In this document: one piece after another, positions 8,727-19,387 of the stretch | Numbering within the stretch: position 1 is the stretch's first letter | How the letters are laid out: every line of letters begins with the position of its first letter | Assembly (NCBI RefSeq): GCF_007990715.1 | Contig: NZ_BJWY01000034.1 | Span: 1-55,853, forward strand | Source of the DNA: Nocardia seriolae NBRC 15557 | GTDB lineage: Bacteria; Actinomycetota; Actinomycetes; Mycobacteriales; Mycobacteriaceae | Direction of reading: 5' to 3' | Length of the DNA stretch: 55,853 nucleotides | Position numbers and translations under genes: made by a program | Notes under the pieces: model-generated | Database searches by the model: none | Told to the model about the DNA's origin: nothing | Seen by the model: only the letters and a program-made list of their open reading frames with translations

Positions 8727-9734
8727 ATGGCTCACGAACGGCCTGTGAAAGATACGGCCCTCCAGGACGTCCCCGTCCAGAATCCGAACCGGACCAGTGC
8801 CGCCGCCCGCGCGCTGACCGTCGTCTCCCGCACCATGATCCGGCCCGCCGGTGAGCTGGTGCCCGTCACCGCCGCCTCCATGCCGGTGGCCAGCACGGTC
8901 ATCAACACCCTGGCCAAGTTCCGCCCGGCGCCGCGCGGGGTGGAACGGGAGCAGGTGCGGCTCAATGGTTTCCGCATGGAGATCGTGCGGCCCGCCGGGG
9001 CGCGCAAGTCGCTGCGCGACGGTGCCGTCCTCTATATGCACGGCGGCGGATTCTTCCTGTGCGGGCTGGACACCCACCGCCCCGTGGTGGCCGCGCTCGC
9101 CCGGCGCACCGGGCTGCCGGTGGTCAGCGTCGAGTACCGGCAGCTGCCCGAGACCGATATCGCGGGCTCGGTCACCGACTGCCTGACCGCCTACAAATGG
9201 TTGCTCGCGCACGGGGTTCCGGCTTCCCGCGTGGTCTTTGCGGGCGACTCCGCCGGCGGCTACATGACCTTCGCGACCGCGCTGCGCGCCCGCGACGCCG
9301 GGCTGCCGGTGCCCGCCGGGCTGGTCGGCCTGTGCCCCGCACTGGATCTGGACTGCACCGAGAAGCGCAACCACCCGAACTACCACCGGGACGCGCTGAT
9401 CCCGCTGTCCGCCTTGGAATCGGTGGTGAAGATGGGCGCGGAGGTCGACGGCCACCTCGATCCGCGGCTCTCGCCGGTCAACCACGTGCTGGCGGGCATG
9501 CCGCCCGCGCTGCTCATCGTCGCCGAGGACGAGGTGCTGCGCCGCGACAGCGAGATCATGGCCCACCGCCTGGCCCAGTCCGGGGTGCCCGCCCCCCTCG
9601 AGATCTGGCGCGGGCAGGTGCACGCCTTCATGGCCATCTTCCCGAACATGCCCGAGAGCCGGGCCGCGCTGGCGAGTGTGTCGCGGTTCGTCCGGGACCG
9701 CATTGCCGCCGAACGGATCGCACGCACCGCGTAG
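8727..9734 (+). CDS. Alpha/beta hydrolase, hormone-sensitive-lipase family
   Basis: This 335-residue esterase/lipase shows the oxyanion-hole motif YMHGGGFFLCGLD (near residue 110) and the nucleophile elbow FAGDSAGGY (Ser near 176). The acid is likely in IVAEDEVLRRDSE and the histidine in GQVHAFMAIFP. The N-terminal 60 residues have no clear signal peptide, so it is probably cytoplasmic or peripheral. The ribosome binding site aggtagg precedes the ATG. A terminator hairpin follows the gene. The natural substrate is unknown; related actinobacterial enzymes hydrolyse acylglycerols or esters. Confidence 0.9.
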   Translation: MAHERPVKDTALQDVPVQNPNRTSAAARALTVVSRTMIRPAGELVPVTAASMPVASTVINTLAKFRPAPRGVEREQVRLNGFRMEIVRPAGARKSLRDGAVLYMHGGGFFLCGLDTHRPVVAALARRTGLPVVSVEYRQLPETDIAGSVTDCLTAYKWLLAHGVPASRVVFAGDSAGGYMTFATALRARDAGLPVPAGLVGLCPALDLDCTEKRNHPNYHRDALIPLSALESVVKMGAEVDGHLDPRLSPVNHVLAGMPPALLIVAEDEVLRRDSEIMAHRLAQSGVPAPLEIWRGQVHAFMAIFPNMPESRAALASVSRFVRDRIAAERIARTA

Positions 9735-9814
9735 TCCCGAACCGGCACAGCGTGATTGATGATGTGGGGCTCGGGGCGTACAATCTCGGGCCCCACATCT
9801 GTTACCGGAGAAAG

Positions 9815-9850
9815 CGAAACCCCCACCCGGGTGAACCGGGCGGGGGTTTC
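9815..9850. terminator. Bidirectional terminator
   Basis: A 15-bp stem with one mismatch (gaaacccccacccgg at 9815-9829, ccgggcgggggtttc at 9836-9850) lies between the convergent hydrolase gene and the minus-strand secreted-protein gene. Confidence 0.85.
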
Positions 9851-9870
9851 GTGTTGCCGTGGGCCGCGTA

Positions 9871-10614
9871 TTACTTGGCCGGAGCCTGGATGTGCGGCTC
9901 GTTGATGGTGGAGAAGTACTGGATCGCGGCGGCGATGGCGACCGGAGCGGTGATGAACAGCTGACCGGCCAGGGTGCCGACGAAGCCGAGCGCACCCGCG
10001 CCGACGATGCAGCCCGCACCGGCAGCGCCCAGCAGCGGCACGAACATGGCCATCAGGATGCCCGCCGAACCGATGGTGGCGAAGCCGGCCGCGACACCGG
10101 CGCCGATGATGCAGCCCAGGGCAGCACCGCCGAGGCCACCGACCAGGGTGCCGATGGTGGCACCGGTGCCGATGGTGTCCTTCATGCGGTTGAAGGCGGC
10201 CTGCTCACGGTCGTAGTCCGACTTCCAGGGAGCCTGGTCCTCGTAGGGCAGGGCGACGTCCTTGACGTTCTGCGGGGTGTAGGTCGCCTTGTCCATCTCG
10301 ACCTGCGGGGTCAGGGTCGCGGTGTGATCCGAGATCTCGGCGGCGATCGGGAAGGTGAAGTCGTCGACCTGGAACTTCAGCGGAGCGCCCGTGAGCACGG
10401 TGCCGTCGGCGCCCTTGATCTTGAAGATGCCGTCCTCGACGACCATCGAACCGCCGTCGGTGCGGATGGTCACGCCGGTCTCGGTCTGGGTGGCGGTGTA
10501 GTCGATCGGCGCGGCGTCGTTGGTGGCGGCGGGCGCGGCGTTGACGGTGCCGGCGGTGATTCCGACAGCAGCGGTCACCAGGGCCGCGGTCACGGCGAAT
10601 TTCCTCATCAGCAT
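9871..10614 (-). CDS. Secreted protein with glycine-rich hydrophobic C-terminus
   Basis: A Sec-type signal peptide is clear: MRK, a hydrophobic core (FAVTAALVTAAVGITAGTV) and a likely cleavage after NAA. Residues 30-150 form a soluble beta-rich-looking domain without motifs I recognise. The C-terminal 100 residues are glycine- and alanine-rich hydrophobic repeats of glycine-zipper character (GTGATIGTLVGGLGGAALGC). Such proteins are common and uncharacterised in Nocardia and Rhodococcus. The start is ATG 10614 with GAGG ten bases upstream. A perfect CRP-type site lies in the long region upstream, shared with rmlB. Confidence 0.82.
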   Translation of the reverse strand: MLMRKFAVTAALVTAAVGITAGTVNAAPAATNDAAPIDYTATQTETGVTIRTDGGSMVVEDGIFKIKGADGTVLTGAPLKFQVDDFTFPIAAEISDHTATLTPQVEMDKATYTPQNVKDVALPYEDQAPWKSDYDREQAAFNRMKDTIGTGATIGTLVGGLGGAALGCIIGAGVAAGFATIGSAGILMAMFVPLLGAAGAGCIVGAGALGFVGTLAGQLFITAPVAIAAAIQYFSTINEPHIQAPAK

Positions 10615-12053
<1,439 letters not shown>

Positions 12054-12100
12054 CGGTCGCGGGCGACAGGGTTCTCCGGTCGCCTCCGGCGACGTGCGCG

Positions 12101-13132
12101 CTAGGCCCAGTCGCGCCGATAGTCCGCCCAATCCTGTTCGGTGGCAGTGAAATCCACATAGAGCGCCACCCCGAAGGCCCGGCGATCGCGGTCGGTGCGG
12201 CTCAAACCCAAACGGACGCCACGAATCCCGGCCGCGACGGTTTCGGCCGCACTGTGATGGCCGAGATCGTCGGCCCGGAAGGCGGGCAGGCCCATCAGCA
12301 GATCCACGGTCGGCGGGGTGACCTGCAGGGCGAGGGTGGTTTGCTGAGCGACATATCCGCCATAGAGCGAGCGGGTCGGCATGGCGGTGTCGTAGGACAT
12401 CATCGCGATTTGGTCGGCCCGTCGAGCCACCTGCGCGAAATAGGCTTGGGACCACCATTTCCCGTGATCGAACAGGGCGCAGCCGAGCGAATGCAAACCC
12501 GGTAGCGGATCGATAACCGGCGCGGATACCGACAGCAGCGCGTGGCGGCTCGACGTGACCGCGCGCACTTGATCGAGGATGGTGATATATCCGATCGAGC
12601 CGGAGCGTACCGGCTCGAAATCGAAGTGAATGCCGTCGAATCCGAGATCGAGCACCCGGGCGGATGTCGTGACAACTCGATCGCGGGTCGCGGGATCCTC
12701 GGTATCGAGGCCGTCGAATTCCGGGGCGAGCACATCTCCGAGCCACGCCTGCACCCGAATTCCGGGCAGCGTCCGATGCACCGCGTCGATGAACCATCGC
12801 GCCTGTGGATACAGCTCCGCGGGCAGCGTCCCGTCATTGTCCAGCGGGCCGGTATGGACGTAGAGGTCCTTGATTCCGGTGCCGGAGAGCCGAATTCCCA
12901 GCTGGGCGATATCGGCGTCGGATTCGCGGCCGTCGACCCAGGCGTGACCGAGCCAGAGGGCGTCCCGGCCGCGGGTCCGGGCATCGGAGGGCGGTGTCCC
13001 GGCGTCCTCGAGACGCAGGAATACTGCGGCCGCGAGGACGGGCGTCAGCAGGATGCAGACAATGACCAGCAACACCAAGGCAATTCGCCGGGTGCGGGAC
13101 CAACTGCGCCACCGGCTCCGCAACCCCACCAA
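12101..13132 (-). CDS. Membrane-anchored GH18-like glycoside hydrolase
   Basis: The protein starts with a basic arm and one transmembrane segment (RIALVLLVIVCILLTPVLAAAVFL, residues 16-39), so the remaining 300 residues probably face outside. The segment DLGFDGIHFDFEPV matches the GH18 active-site pattern DGxxxDxE, and the ARWFIDAVHRTLPGIRVQAWLGD and IAMMSYDTAMPTRSLYGGYV blocks fit a TIM barrel. It is third in an operon with a DUF2142 protein and a GT2 glycosyltransferase, so it may trim or bind an envelope glycan. I do not know a characterised relative. Confidence 0.7.
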   Translation of the reverse strand: MVGLRSRWRSWSRTRRIALVLLVIVCILLTPVLAAAVFLRLEDAGTPPSDARTRGRDALWLGHAWVDGRESDADIAQLGIRLSGTGIKDLYVHTGPLDNDGTLPAELYPQARWFIDAVHRTLPGIRVQAWLGDVLAPEFDGLDTEDPATRDRVVTTSARVLDLGFDGIHFDFEPVRSGSIGYITILDQVRAVTSSRHALLSVSAPVIDPLPGLHSLGCALFDHGKWWSQAYFAQVARRADQIAMMSYDTAMPTRSLYGGYVAQQTTLALQVTPPTVDLLMGLPAFRADDLGHHSAAETVAAGIRGVRLGLSRTDRDRRAFGVALYVDFTATEQDWADYRRDWA

Positions 13133-13156
13133 CGCATGCCAGCCGCGGATTCGGTA

Positions 13157-14803
13157 TCAGCCCCAGACGATGGTGGCGTACTTGACCACCGCGGCGATCA
13201 GCGCGACCGAGGTCGCCCCCGCCACCGTGACGGCCGCACCGCGCACCGGGAACCGTCCGGCGGCATCGGTGAGCCGCAAGGGCATCCAGCGCAGCAGCAC
13301 CGCCAGCGCCAGCACCGCCAGCGGCACGAAGTAGCGGCCCTGCACGCCGTCGATGATGTAATAGCCGACCGGTGTGAAGGACATGTACAGCGTCACGTAG
13401 ATCATGGCCACGCTGGCGGCCACCGTCAGCAGCACCACCCAGGTGCTCAGTCGGCTCGCGGCGCGCGGTGCGAAGCGCTCGGCGACACCGATGCTCACGA
13501 TGAAGGCCAGCAGGCTCGCCAGGATGGTCAGCGCGGGCACTTCCACGTAGGAGAAGCCGAGCGCACCGAAGAACTGGGTGAACCACCGCTGGTCACGACG
13601 CGCGATGCTGTCGCCGAAGACGCGCAGGAAATGCGCCGGGTCGGTGAGGATGCCGTGCAGCTGGTCGCCCGGACGCACATTGCCCCAGTCCTTCTCGGGC
13701 CGCATCAGGCTCATGCCGTCACCGGTCGGGGCGGCGATCTTCATCCACACCGCGCATACCAGCGCGCCCACCGCGGCGGTCGCCCACGGCAGCACTCGCT
13801 GCCACGCCGCGACCCGCTCGGTGCCGTCGAAACCGGACCTGGATCCAAAGTGAAAGCGCCGCGCGGGAATCAGCACGGTCAGCATGGCGATCAGCACGTA
13901 GGTCGGCTTGCACACCGGCAGCAGGACCGTGGTGGCGAGCGCGGCCACCGTCTCCGGCTTGGAGAGCCGCTCGCCGAGGAACAGGCCCTTGACCACCAGC
14001 GCCGACAGCAGCAGCGCCAGCGCGTTGGTGACGGTGTCGGTGGTGACGGTCCCGGCCTGGAACAGCGCGATGGGCAGCACCGCGACGGTGAAGGCCAGCC
14101 ACTGCACCCGGTGCCCGCGCAGCACACGCAGCGCGAAGCCGACGATCACCAGGTACGCGATCAGCCCGGCCCACCGGGTGGCCAGCACCATGCCGCCGAC
14201 ATTCAGATCCAGCGCCTCGGCGATGCGGATGCCCGCCGCGGGCGGCAGATACGGAATCGGCGAGTAGGCGGCGGTATTGGTGAACCACACCTGCTTGGTC
14301 TCGTCGCTGACCGCCGCCGCGCCGAGCTCGTCGTAGGCGTGCGGGTCTGCGACCATGGGCTCCGGCTCGTCCGGATTGTCGTTGTAGTCGTGGAAGGCGT
14401 AGCTCATCAGCGTGTCGATGCTGACCGGCACGTCGCCGCCCCACGCCGGGCCGCGATCGTCGTGGATCTTCTCCGGCAGGAAACCGCCGTGCGCGACCTG
14501 GTAGGCCCGGCCGAACTGGGTGATCTCGTCGTGTCCCCAGAACGGCGGGGTCAGCACCGACCACACCGCGCCGAAAATGCCCGCGATCAGGATGAAAAGC
14601 ACCGCGGCCGAACCGAATCGCCGCTCGACGCCGATTACCGCGCGCCGCAGGCCGGAGCGGTGCTCGGGCTGCGCGGCCGGGATCTTCTCCGGCTTGGCCG
14701 GGGTCTGTTCCGACACCGCGACGGGGTTCTCGTTCGTTTCGGTAACCACGGTGTCCGATTCTGCTTCGCCGTTGGGATTCTGCCCGGCAAGCCTCACCGT
14801 CAT
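13157..14803 (-). CDS. DUF2142 polytopic membrane protein (putative GT-C glycosyltransferase)
   Basis: The 548-residue protein has a 55-residue soluble N-terminus and then about 11-12 hydrophobic segments. A large loop after the first span contains TPPFWGHDEITQFGRAYQ, where the acidic pair lies just after the first span as in GT-C transferases that use polyprenyl-phosphate sugars. The DUF2142 family is usually linked to cell-wall polysaccharide synthesis. Its ATG overlaps the stop of the upstream GT2 gene by four bases (ATGA), indicating translational coupling. Confidence 0.8.
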   Translation of the reverse strand: MTVRLAGQNPNGEAESDTVVTETNENPVAVSEQTPAKPEKIPAAQPEHRSGLRRAVIGVERRFGSAAVLFILIAGIFGAVWSVLTPPFWGHDEITQFGRAYQVAHGGFLPEKIHDDRGPAWGGDVPVSIDTLMSYAFHDYNDNPDEPEPMVADPHAYDELGAAAVSDETKQVWFTNTAAYSPIPYLPPAAGIRIAEALDLNVGGMVLATRWAGLIAYLVIVGFALRVLRGHRVQWLAFTVAVLPIALFQAGTVTTDTVTNALALLLSALVVKGLFLGERLSKPETVAALATTVLLPVCKPTYVLIAMLTVLIPARRFHFGSRSGFDGTERVAAWQRVLPWATAAVGALVCAVWMKIAAPTGDGMSLMRPEKDWGNVRPGDQLHGILTDPAHFLRVFGDSIARRDQRWFTQFFGALGFSYVEVPALTILASLLAFIVSIGVAERFAPRAASRLSTWVVLLTVAASVAMIYVTLYMSFTPVGYYIIDGVQGRYFVPLAVLALAVLLRWMPLRLTDAAGRFPVRGAAVTVAGATSVALIAAVVKYATIVWG

Positions 14804-15759
14804 CGCGTCGAACCGGCCGCGGCGTCCTCGCCGACCGCGGAGTAACGCAGATACATCAGGCGGGCGGCCTCGTGCCGGGAGCGGCGGATGCCGTCCAGGA
14901 TCAGCCCGGCGGTCCAGGCCAGGCTGCCCAGCAGCAGCAGGGTGAAGCCGAGGAATAACGTCGGGAACCGCGGGACCTCGTGAATCCGGTAGAACTCGAT
15001 CACTATCGGGGTGATCAGGACGACCGAGACGAGCCAGGCCAGCGTGCCGAACAGGCCGTAGAAGGCGACCGGACGCTCGTGCCGGGCCAGGCCGACGATC
15101 AGGCGCAGGATCTTGAAGCCGTCGCTGTAGGTGCGCAGCTTGGATTCGCTGCCCGCGGGCCGATCGCGGAAACCGACCGGCACGGCGGTCTGCGGGACCC
15201 GCAGGTGCTGCGAGTGCACGGTCAGCTCGGTCTCGATCTCGAACTCCCGCGACACCGCCGGGAAGGACTTCACGAAGCGCCGGGAGAAGACCCGGTAGCC
15301 GCTCAGCATGTCCTCGACGTTCTCGCCGAAGACCTTGCCCACCACGCCGTTCAGCACCTTGTTGCCGGTCTCGTGCCCGGCCCGGTAGGCCGAACCGGCC
15401 TCGACTTCGCGGCGCACGCCGAGCACGTGATCGTAGGGACCCTCGAGCAGGGTGCGGATCATCTCGGGGGCCGCGGCGGCGTCATAGGTGTCGTCGCCGT
15501 CGACCATGAGGTAAACGTCGGCCTCGATATCGGCGAAGGCGCGGCGCACCACATTGCCCTTGCCCTTGCGATTCTCGGTGCGCACGATCGCACCGGCCGC
15601 GCGCGCCTTTTCGGCGGTGGCATCGGTGCTCAGGTTGTCGTAGACGTAGACGACAATGCCCGGGACGGCGGCCTTCAGGTCGGCGACGACCTTCGCGACG
15701 GCGGCCTCTTCGTTGTGGCACGGCACAATGGCGGCAATACGAAGCTCGGTGGAGTCCAC
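14800..15759 (-). CDS. Family 2 glycosyltransferase with C-terminal membrane hairpin
   Basis: This is a polyprenyl-phosphate-sugar-synthase type GT2. The N-terminus reads AAIVPCHNEEAAVAKVV, the metal-binding DXD is in YLMVDGDDTYDA, and a GYRVFSRRFVKSFP block follows. Two hydrophobic segments lie at the C-terminus (SVVLITPIVIEF; LFLGFTLLLLGSLAWTAGLIL). The frame is open far upstream into the divergent gene, but I chose GTG 15759 because AGAGGA sits eight bases before it. With the divergent GtrA gene and DUF2142 downstream it looks like a lipid-linked sugar module: synthase, flippase-like helper, GT-C transferase. Confidence 0.86.
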   Translation of the reverse strand: MDSTELRIAAIVPCHNEEAAVAKVVADLKAAVPGIVVYVYDNLSTDATAEKARAAGAIVRTENRKGKGNVVRRAFADIEADVYLMVDGDDTYDAAAAPEMIRTLLEGPYDHVLGVRREVEAGSAYRAGHETGNKVLNGVVGKVFGENVEDMLSGYRVFSRRFVKSFPAVSREFEIETELTVHSQHLRVPQTAVPVGFRDRPAGSESKLRTYSDGFKILRLIVGLARHERPVAFYGLFGTLAWLVSVVLITPIVIEFYRIHEVPRFPTLFLGFTLLLLGSLAWTAGLILDGIRRSRHEAARLMYLRYSAVGEDAAAGSTR

Positions 15760-15856
15760 CCGGTCAATCCTCTGATCGGAGGCGAATATGAACACCGGGG
15801 AGGGTACCCGACCGTCACGGGTATATGGGTGTGGCGGGTTGGGGTACCGTCGGCCG

Positions 15857-16354
15857 GTGTCTGCGAACGAGTCCACGGCGGTGAGCGAAACCGCGCCGGA
15901 TGCCTCTCCGACCGGGAAGCTCCGCGGCCTGATGCAGCGCGGCGGCGCGTTCCTGGTGGTCGGGGCGATCGGCTTCGTGGTCGACGCGGGCACCTACAAC
16001 CTGCTGGTCTTCACCGGCGGCGAGGGCCCGCTGTTCCACCTCCCGCTGGTCGCCAAGATCATCTCCATTGGCGTGGCCACGGTGGTCACCTATTTCGGCA
16101 ACAAGTGGTGGACCTACTCCGATCACGACGGCGATACCGGGGCGCGGCACATCCTCATCTACGCGGTGCTGAATGTGATGGCGATCGGACTGCAGCTGGG
16201 GTGCCTCGGATTTTCACGCTATGTTCTCGGACTGGACAGTCCGTTGGCGGACAACGTTTCCGGCACTCTCATCGGCCAGGCGGTGGCCATGGGCTTCCGA
16301 TTCTGGGCATACGGCAAATTCGTCTTCACCGGAACACGCGAGGGCGATCGCTAA
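15857..16354 (+). CDS. GtrA-family membrane protein
   Basis: GtrA proteins have four transmembrane spans and are thought to help move or present polyprenyl-phosphate-linked sugars. The core starts GGAFLVVGAIGFVVDAGTYNLLV, continues TVVTYFGNKWWTYSDHDG (the family's conserved N-x-x-W-T pattern) and ends FWAYGKFVF. I chose GTG 15857 to give a 165-residue protein of usual length; an upstream ATG at 15788 would run into the divergent promoter. It sits back to back with the GT2 gene, suggesting they work together. Confidence 0.85.
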   Translation: MSANESTAVSETAPDASPTGKLRGLMQRGGAFLVVGAIGFVVDAGTYNLLVFTGGEGPLFHLPLVAKIISIGVATVVTYFGNKWWTYSDHDGDTGARHILIYAVLNVMAIGLQLGCLGFSRYVLGLDSPLADNVSGTLIGQAVAMGFRFWAYGKFVFTGTREGDR

Positions 16355-16417
16355 GTTCGGGTTCGCGCTGCCACCATGATTGGTGATTGATATTCTCGCC
16401 CGGCCGAGCAAGAGACA

Positions 16418-18370
16418 GTGGCGGTGCGACCACGTCGGATTGAGCCGGTGTCTAATTATTCAAAGGATGTCGAGGGATTCATGGATGCGTCGGCCCAGGC
16501 CGTGACCGAAACCGAGGACCGCAAGAGCGTAGAAGCGCCCGCGACCCTGCGCGCGGACCACGCCGCGCCGGAACGGATGGTGCTGGCGCGCGGCATTTTC
16601 ATGGGACCCGCGCCGAAGATCAGCGATGACCTGTACGCGGTGGCCAAGGGCAAGGTCACCCGGGAACGGCAGACGCTGCGCCTGGAGAAGGGCGCGTCGG
16701 TCAGCACCAATACCTACTTCGGGCGCTTCGCCGCCGCCTACTGGCAGCGCTGGACCAAGGTCACCGAGGTCGAGGTGGGCATGACCCTCGAGGTGTCCGG
16801 CAAGGTGCGGGTGCGGCTGGCCGCCTCCGATATCGCCGGGCACCGTCGCGTGGTCGACACCGCCGTGGTGCGCGAGACCGGCCGGGTGGTGCTGAACGCG
16901 CCGCTGGACATGTACGTCGACGGCGGCGCGATCTGGCTCGAGATCGAGGCGCTCGGCGGCGAGGCCGTGATCACCGATCTGGCCTGGACCGCGGCCGCGC
17001 CCGAGCAGGTGCGCCCGGTGGCCATCGCCATCTGCACCTTCAACCGGGCGCAGGACTGCGCGAATACCGTTGCGGCCCTGGCCTCCGACCCGACCGTGCT
17101 GTCGCTCATCGACGCCGTGTACGTGGTAGACCAGGGCGCCGACCTGGTCCAGGATCAGGCGCTGTTCGGCGAGACCCAGCCGAAGTTCGGCGACAAGCTG
17201 CGCTACATCCGGCAGCCGAATCTCGGTGGCGCGGGCGGTTTCACGCGCGGCCTCTACGAGGTGTCGGCCGCCAATGAGCACGCCGACGTCATCCTCATGG
17301 ACGACGACATCCTGTGCGAGCCGGAAACGGTGTTGCGGCTCAACGCCTTCGCCAATCTGACCGTGGAACCCACCCTGGTGGGCGCGCAGATGCTGTTCCT
17401 GTTCAACCCCGACTACCTGAATGTCGGTGCGGAGGAGACGAATCTGGGCAAGCTGCGCCACGGCCAGAAGGTGGCCAAGGCGCTGCGCAACACCTCCATG
17501 CTCAAGAAGCACCAGGAGCGCCGGGTGGACGCGGGCTACCAGGCCTGGTGGACCTGCCTGATCCCGGCCGAGGTGGTCAAGCAGATCGGGCTGCCGGTGC
17601 CGATCTTCTTCCAGTGGGACGACGTGGAATACGGCCTGCGCGCGCGGGAGAACGGTTTCGTCACCGTCACCCTCCCCAATGCCGCGGTCTGGCACGCCGA
17701 CTTCTACTGGAAGGACTTCGACGACTGGGCGCGCTACTTCTCCTCGCGCAACTCGCTCATCGTGTCCTCCCTGCACCATGACCTGGACGCGAAAGCCATT
17801 ACCCGCCAGCTGTTCCGCGAGATCGCCGAATACCTGGTCGGCATGCAGTACGGCCTGGCGCACACCACCCTGCAGGGCATCGAGGACTACCTGAAGGGCC
17901 CGGAGATCCTGCGCGACGGCGGCATCGAGGCGCTGGCCAAGGCCCGCGGCTCGCGCTCGGACTACCCCGAGACCGCCAAGCACGCGGCCGCCACCTCCCC
18001 GGTCGCCAACGCGCACCTGCACGTCCGCCGCGCCGGCGGCGAGCCCAGCCACCCGCTGCTGGTCCTCTACAAGCGCGCCCTCAACCAGTGGACCGGCCGC
18101 GTCATCCCCGGCCCCGTCGCGGTCACCCGCGAGGACGCCCACTGGTGGCACGTCGGCCTCTTCAACCACGTGGTCGTCACCGACGCCTCCCAATCCGGCG
18201 TCCGAGTCCGCGTGCGCGACAAGGCAACCGCCCGCCGCCTGCTGCTGCGCACCTACCGCGTCCTCAAGCAGCTCCGCAAGGACCTCCCCGGCCTCCAGAA
18301 CCGCTGGCGCGCCGCCATGCCGGAACTCACCAGCCGCGAGAACTGGGAACGCCTCTACGGAATCGACTAG
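16418..18370 (+). CDS. glfT2: GlfT2-family galactofuranosyltransferase
   Basis: GlfT2 polymerises galactofuranose onto the lipid-linked galactan of arabinogalactan. The N-terminal beta domain contains TNTYFGRFAAAYWQRW. The GT-A domain shows AIAICTFNRAQDC, QPNLGGAGGFTRG, the metal site VILMDDDILCEP (D295-297 counted from GTG 16418), the catalytic FFQWDDVEYGLRA (D401-402) and a histidine in AVWHADFYWKD (about 426). The typical GlfT2 N-terminal block RPGEPLDVR is absent, so this may be a paralogue rather than the main galactan polymerase. The start is uncertain: GTG 16418, GTG 16448 and ATG 16481 are all possible. Confidence 0.85.
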   Translation: MAVRPRRIEPVSNYSKDVEGFMDASAQAVTETEDRKSVEAPATLRADHAAPERMVLARGIFMGPAPKISDDLYAVAKGKVTRERQTLRLEKGASVSTNTYFGRFAAAYWQRWTKVTEVEVGMTLEVSGKVRVRLAASDIAGHRRVVDTAVVRETGRVVLNAPLDMYVDGGAIWLEIEALGGEAVITDLAWTAAAPEQVRPVAIAICTFNRAQDCANTVAALASDPTVLSLIDAVYVVDQGADLVQDQALFGETQPKFGDKLRYIRQPNLGGAGGFTRGLYEVSAANEHADVILMDDDILCEPETVLRLNAFANLTVEPTLVGAQMLFLFNPDYLNVGAEETNLGKLRHGQKVAKALRNTSMLKKHQERRVDAGYQAWWTCLIPAEVVKQIGLPVPIFFQWDDVEYGLRARENGFVTVTLPNAAVWHADFYWKDFDDWARYFSSRNSLIVSSLHHDLDAKAITRQLFREIAEYLVGMQYGLAHTTLQGIEDYLKGPEILRDGGIEALAKARGSRSDYPETAKHAAATSPVANAHLHVRRAGGEPSHPLLVLYKRALNQWTGRVIPGPVAVTREDAHWWHVGLFNHVVVTDASQSGVRVRVRDKATARRLLLRTYRVLKQLRKDLPGLQNRWRAAMPELTSRENWERLYGID

Positions 18371-18391
18371 ACGGCAGGATATTCACCTGAC

Positions 18392-18422
18392 CATGGCCCG
18401 GGACGCGAAGTCCCGGGCCATG
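18392..18422. terminator. Bidirectional terminator between glfT2 and the SDR gene
   Basis: A perfect 13-bp stem (catggcccgggac at 18392-18404, gtcccgggccatg at 18410-18422) with a five-base loop is followed by tttcgtct. It lies between two convergent genes. Confidence 0.9.
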
Positions 18423-18429
18423 TTTCGTC

Positions 18430-19278
18430 TCAGAGGAAAAGGTCGGTGGTGAGCTCGCCGTCGCCCGGGACCACACGGTACTTGTCGAGGTCGGTGATGC
18501 CGTAGGCGGCGAGGACGTCGTCGTCGATGAAGAAGTTGCCGGTGGTGTCCTTGGCAGGGGAGGTCAGGACCAGGTAGGCGGCGTCGGCGTAGATGTCGGG
18601 GGTGCGGGAGGTGGCGATCATTTCCTCGCCGCCGAGGAGGTTCTTCACGGCCGCGGTGGCGATGGTGGTGCGCGGCCACAGGGAGTTCACGCCGATGCCG
18701 TACTTACGCAGCTCTTCACTCAGACCCAGTGTGGTGAGCGAAATTCCGTATTTGGCGATGGTGTAGCCCAGGGCCATGCCCGCCCACTTGGGGTCCAGGT
18801 TCAGCGGCGGGGACAGGGTGAGGATGTGGGGGTTGCGCCCGGCCTGGGCGGATTCCTTGAGGGCCGGGATGCTGAGCTTGGACAGCAGGAAGCTGCCGCG
18901 GCAATTGATGTCCTGCATGAGGTCGTACTTCTTCATGGGCAGGAGCTCGGTGGGGGAGATGTCGATGGCCGAGGCGTTGTTGACCACCATGTCGATGCCG
19001 CCGAACCGCTCCACGGTCTGACGCACCGCATCCGCCACCGCCTCATCGTCGCGCACGTCGCCGAGGTATTTCAGCACCGTGCCGCCCGCGGCCTCCAGCT
19101 CCGCGCCCGCGGTGTGAATGGTGCCGGGCAGTTTCGGATGCGGCGCATCGGTTTTCGCGATGAGGGTGATGTTCGCGCCATCGGCCGCCGCCCGCTTGGC
19201 GATCTCCAGCCCGATCCCGCGACTGCCACCCGACATGATCATGGTCCGACCCGCCAGCGGCCTCTGTGCTCCGGTCAT
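18430..19278 (-). CDS. SDR oxidoreductase, HSDL2-like
   Basis: This 282-residue short-chain dehydrogenase shows the NAD(P) loop MSGGSRGIGLEIAKR, VVNNASAID, a serine in LTLSPPLNLDP and the catalytic YTIAKYG. The PLNLDPKWAG and SLWPRTTIATAAV blocks are typical of the HSDL2-like subgroup (hydroxysteroid-dehydrogenase-like, often acting on lipid or acyl-CoA intermediates). The gene stands alone and its promoter region contains an 18-bp palindromic site at 19388-19405. The substrate cannot be read from the sequence. Confidence 0.88.
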   Translation of the reverse strand: MTGAQRPLAGRTMIMSGGSRGIGLEIAKRAAADGANITLIAKTDAPHPKLPGTIHTAGAELEAAGGTVLKYLGDVRDDEAVADAVRQTVERFGGIDMVVNNASAIDISPTELLPMKKYDLMQDINCRGSFLLSKLSIPALKESAQAGRNPHILTLSPPLNLDPKWAGMALGYTIAKYGISLTTLGLSEELRKYGIGVNSLWPRTTIATAAVKNLLGGEEMIATSRTPDIYADAAYLVLTSPAKDTTGNFFIDDDVLAAYGITDLDKYRVVPGDGELTTDLFL

Positions 19279-19387
19279 GGATCCACTCCTGTTCTGCTGT
19301 TGTCGCCCCGAATCCGATCATCCGCGCCCGGGTGAGTCGGCGGGGCAGAAACTCTCGCATCTCGGACAGTAGGCGAGAAATGGGCAC

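Noticed and set aside
12542..14845. 767-codon plus-strand frame across the GH18-like and DUF2142 genes
   Set aside because: The composition is Arg/Gln/His-rich with no domain; the minus-strand genes have membrane spans and motifs.
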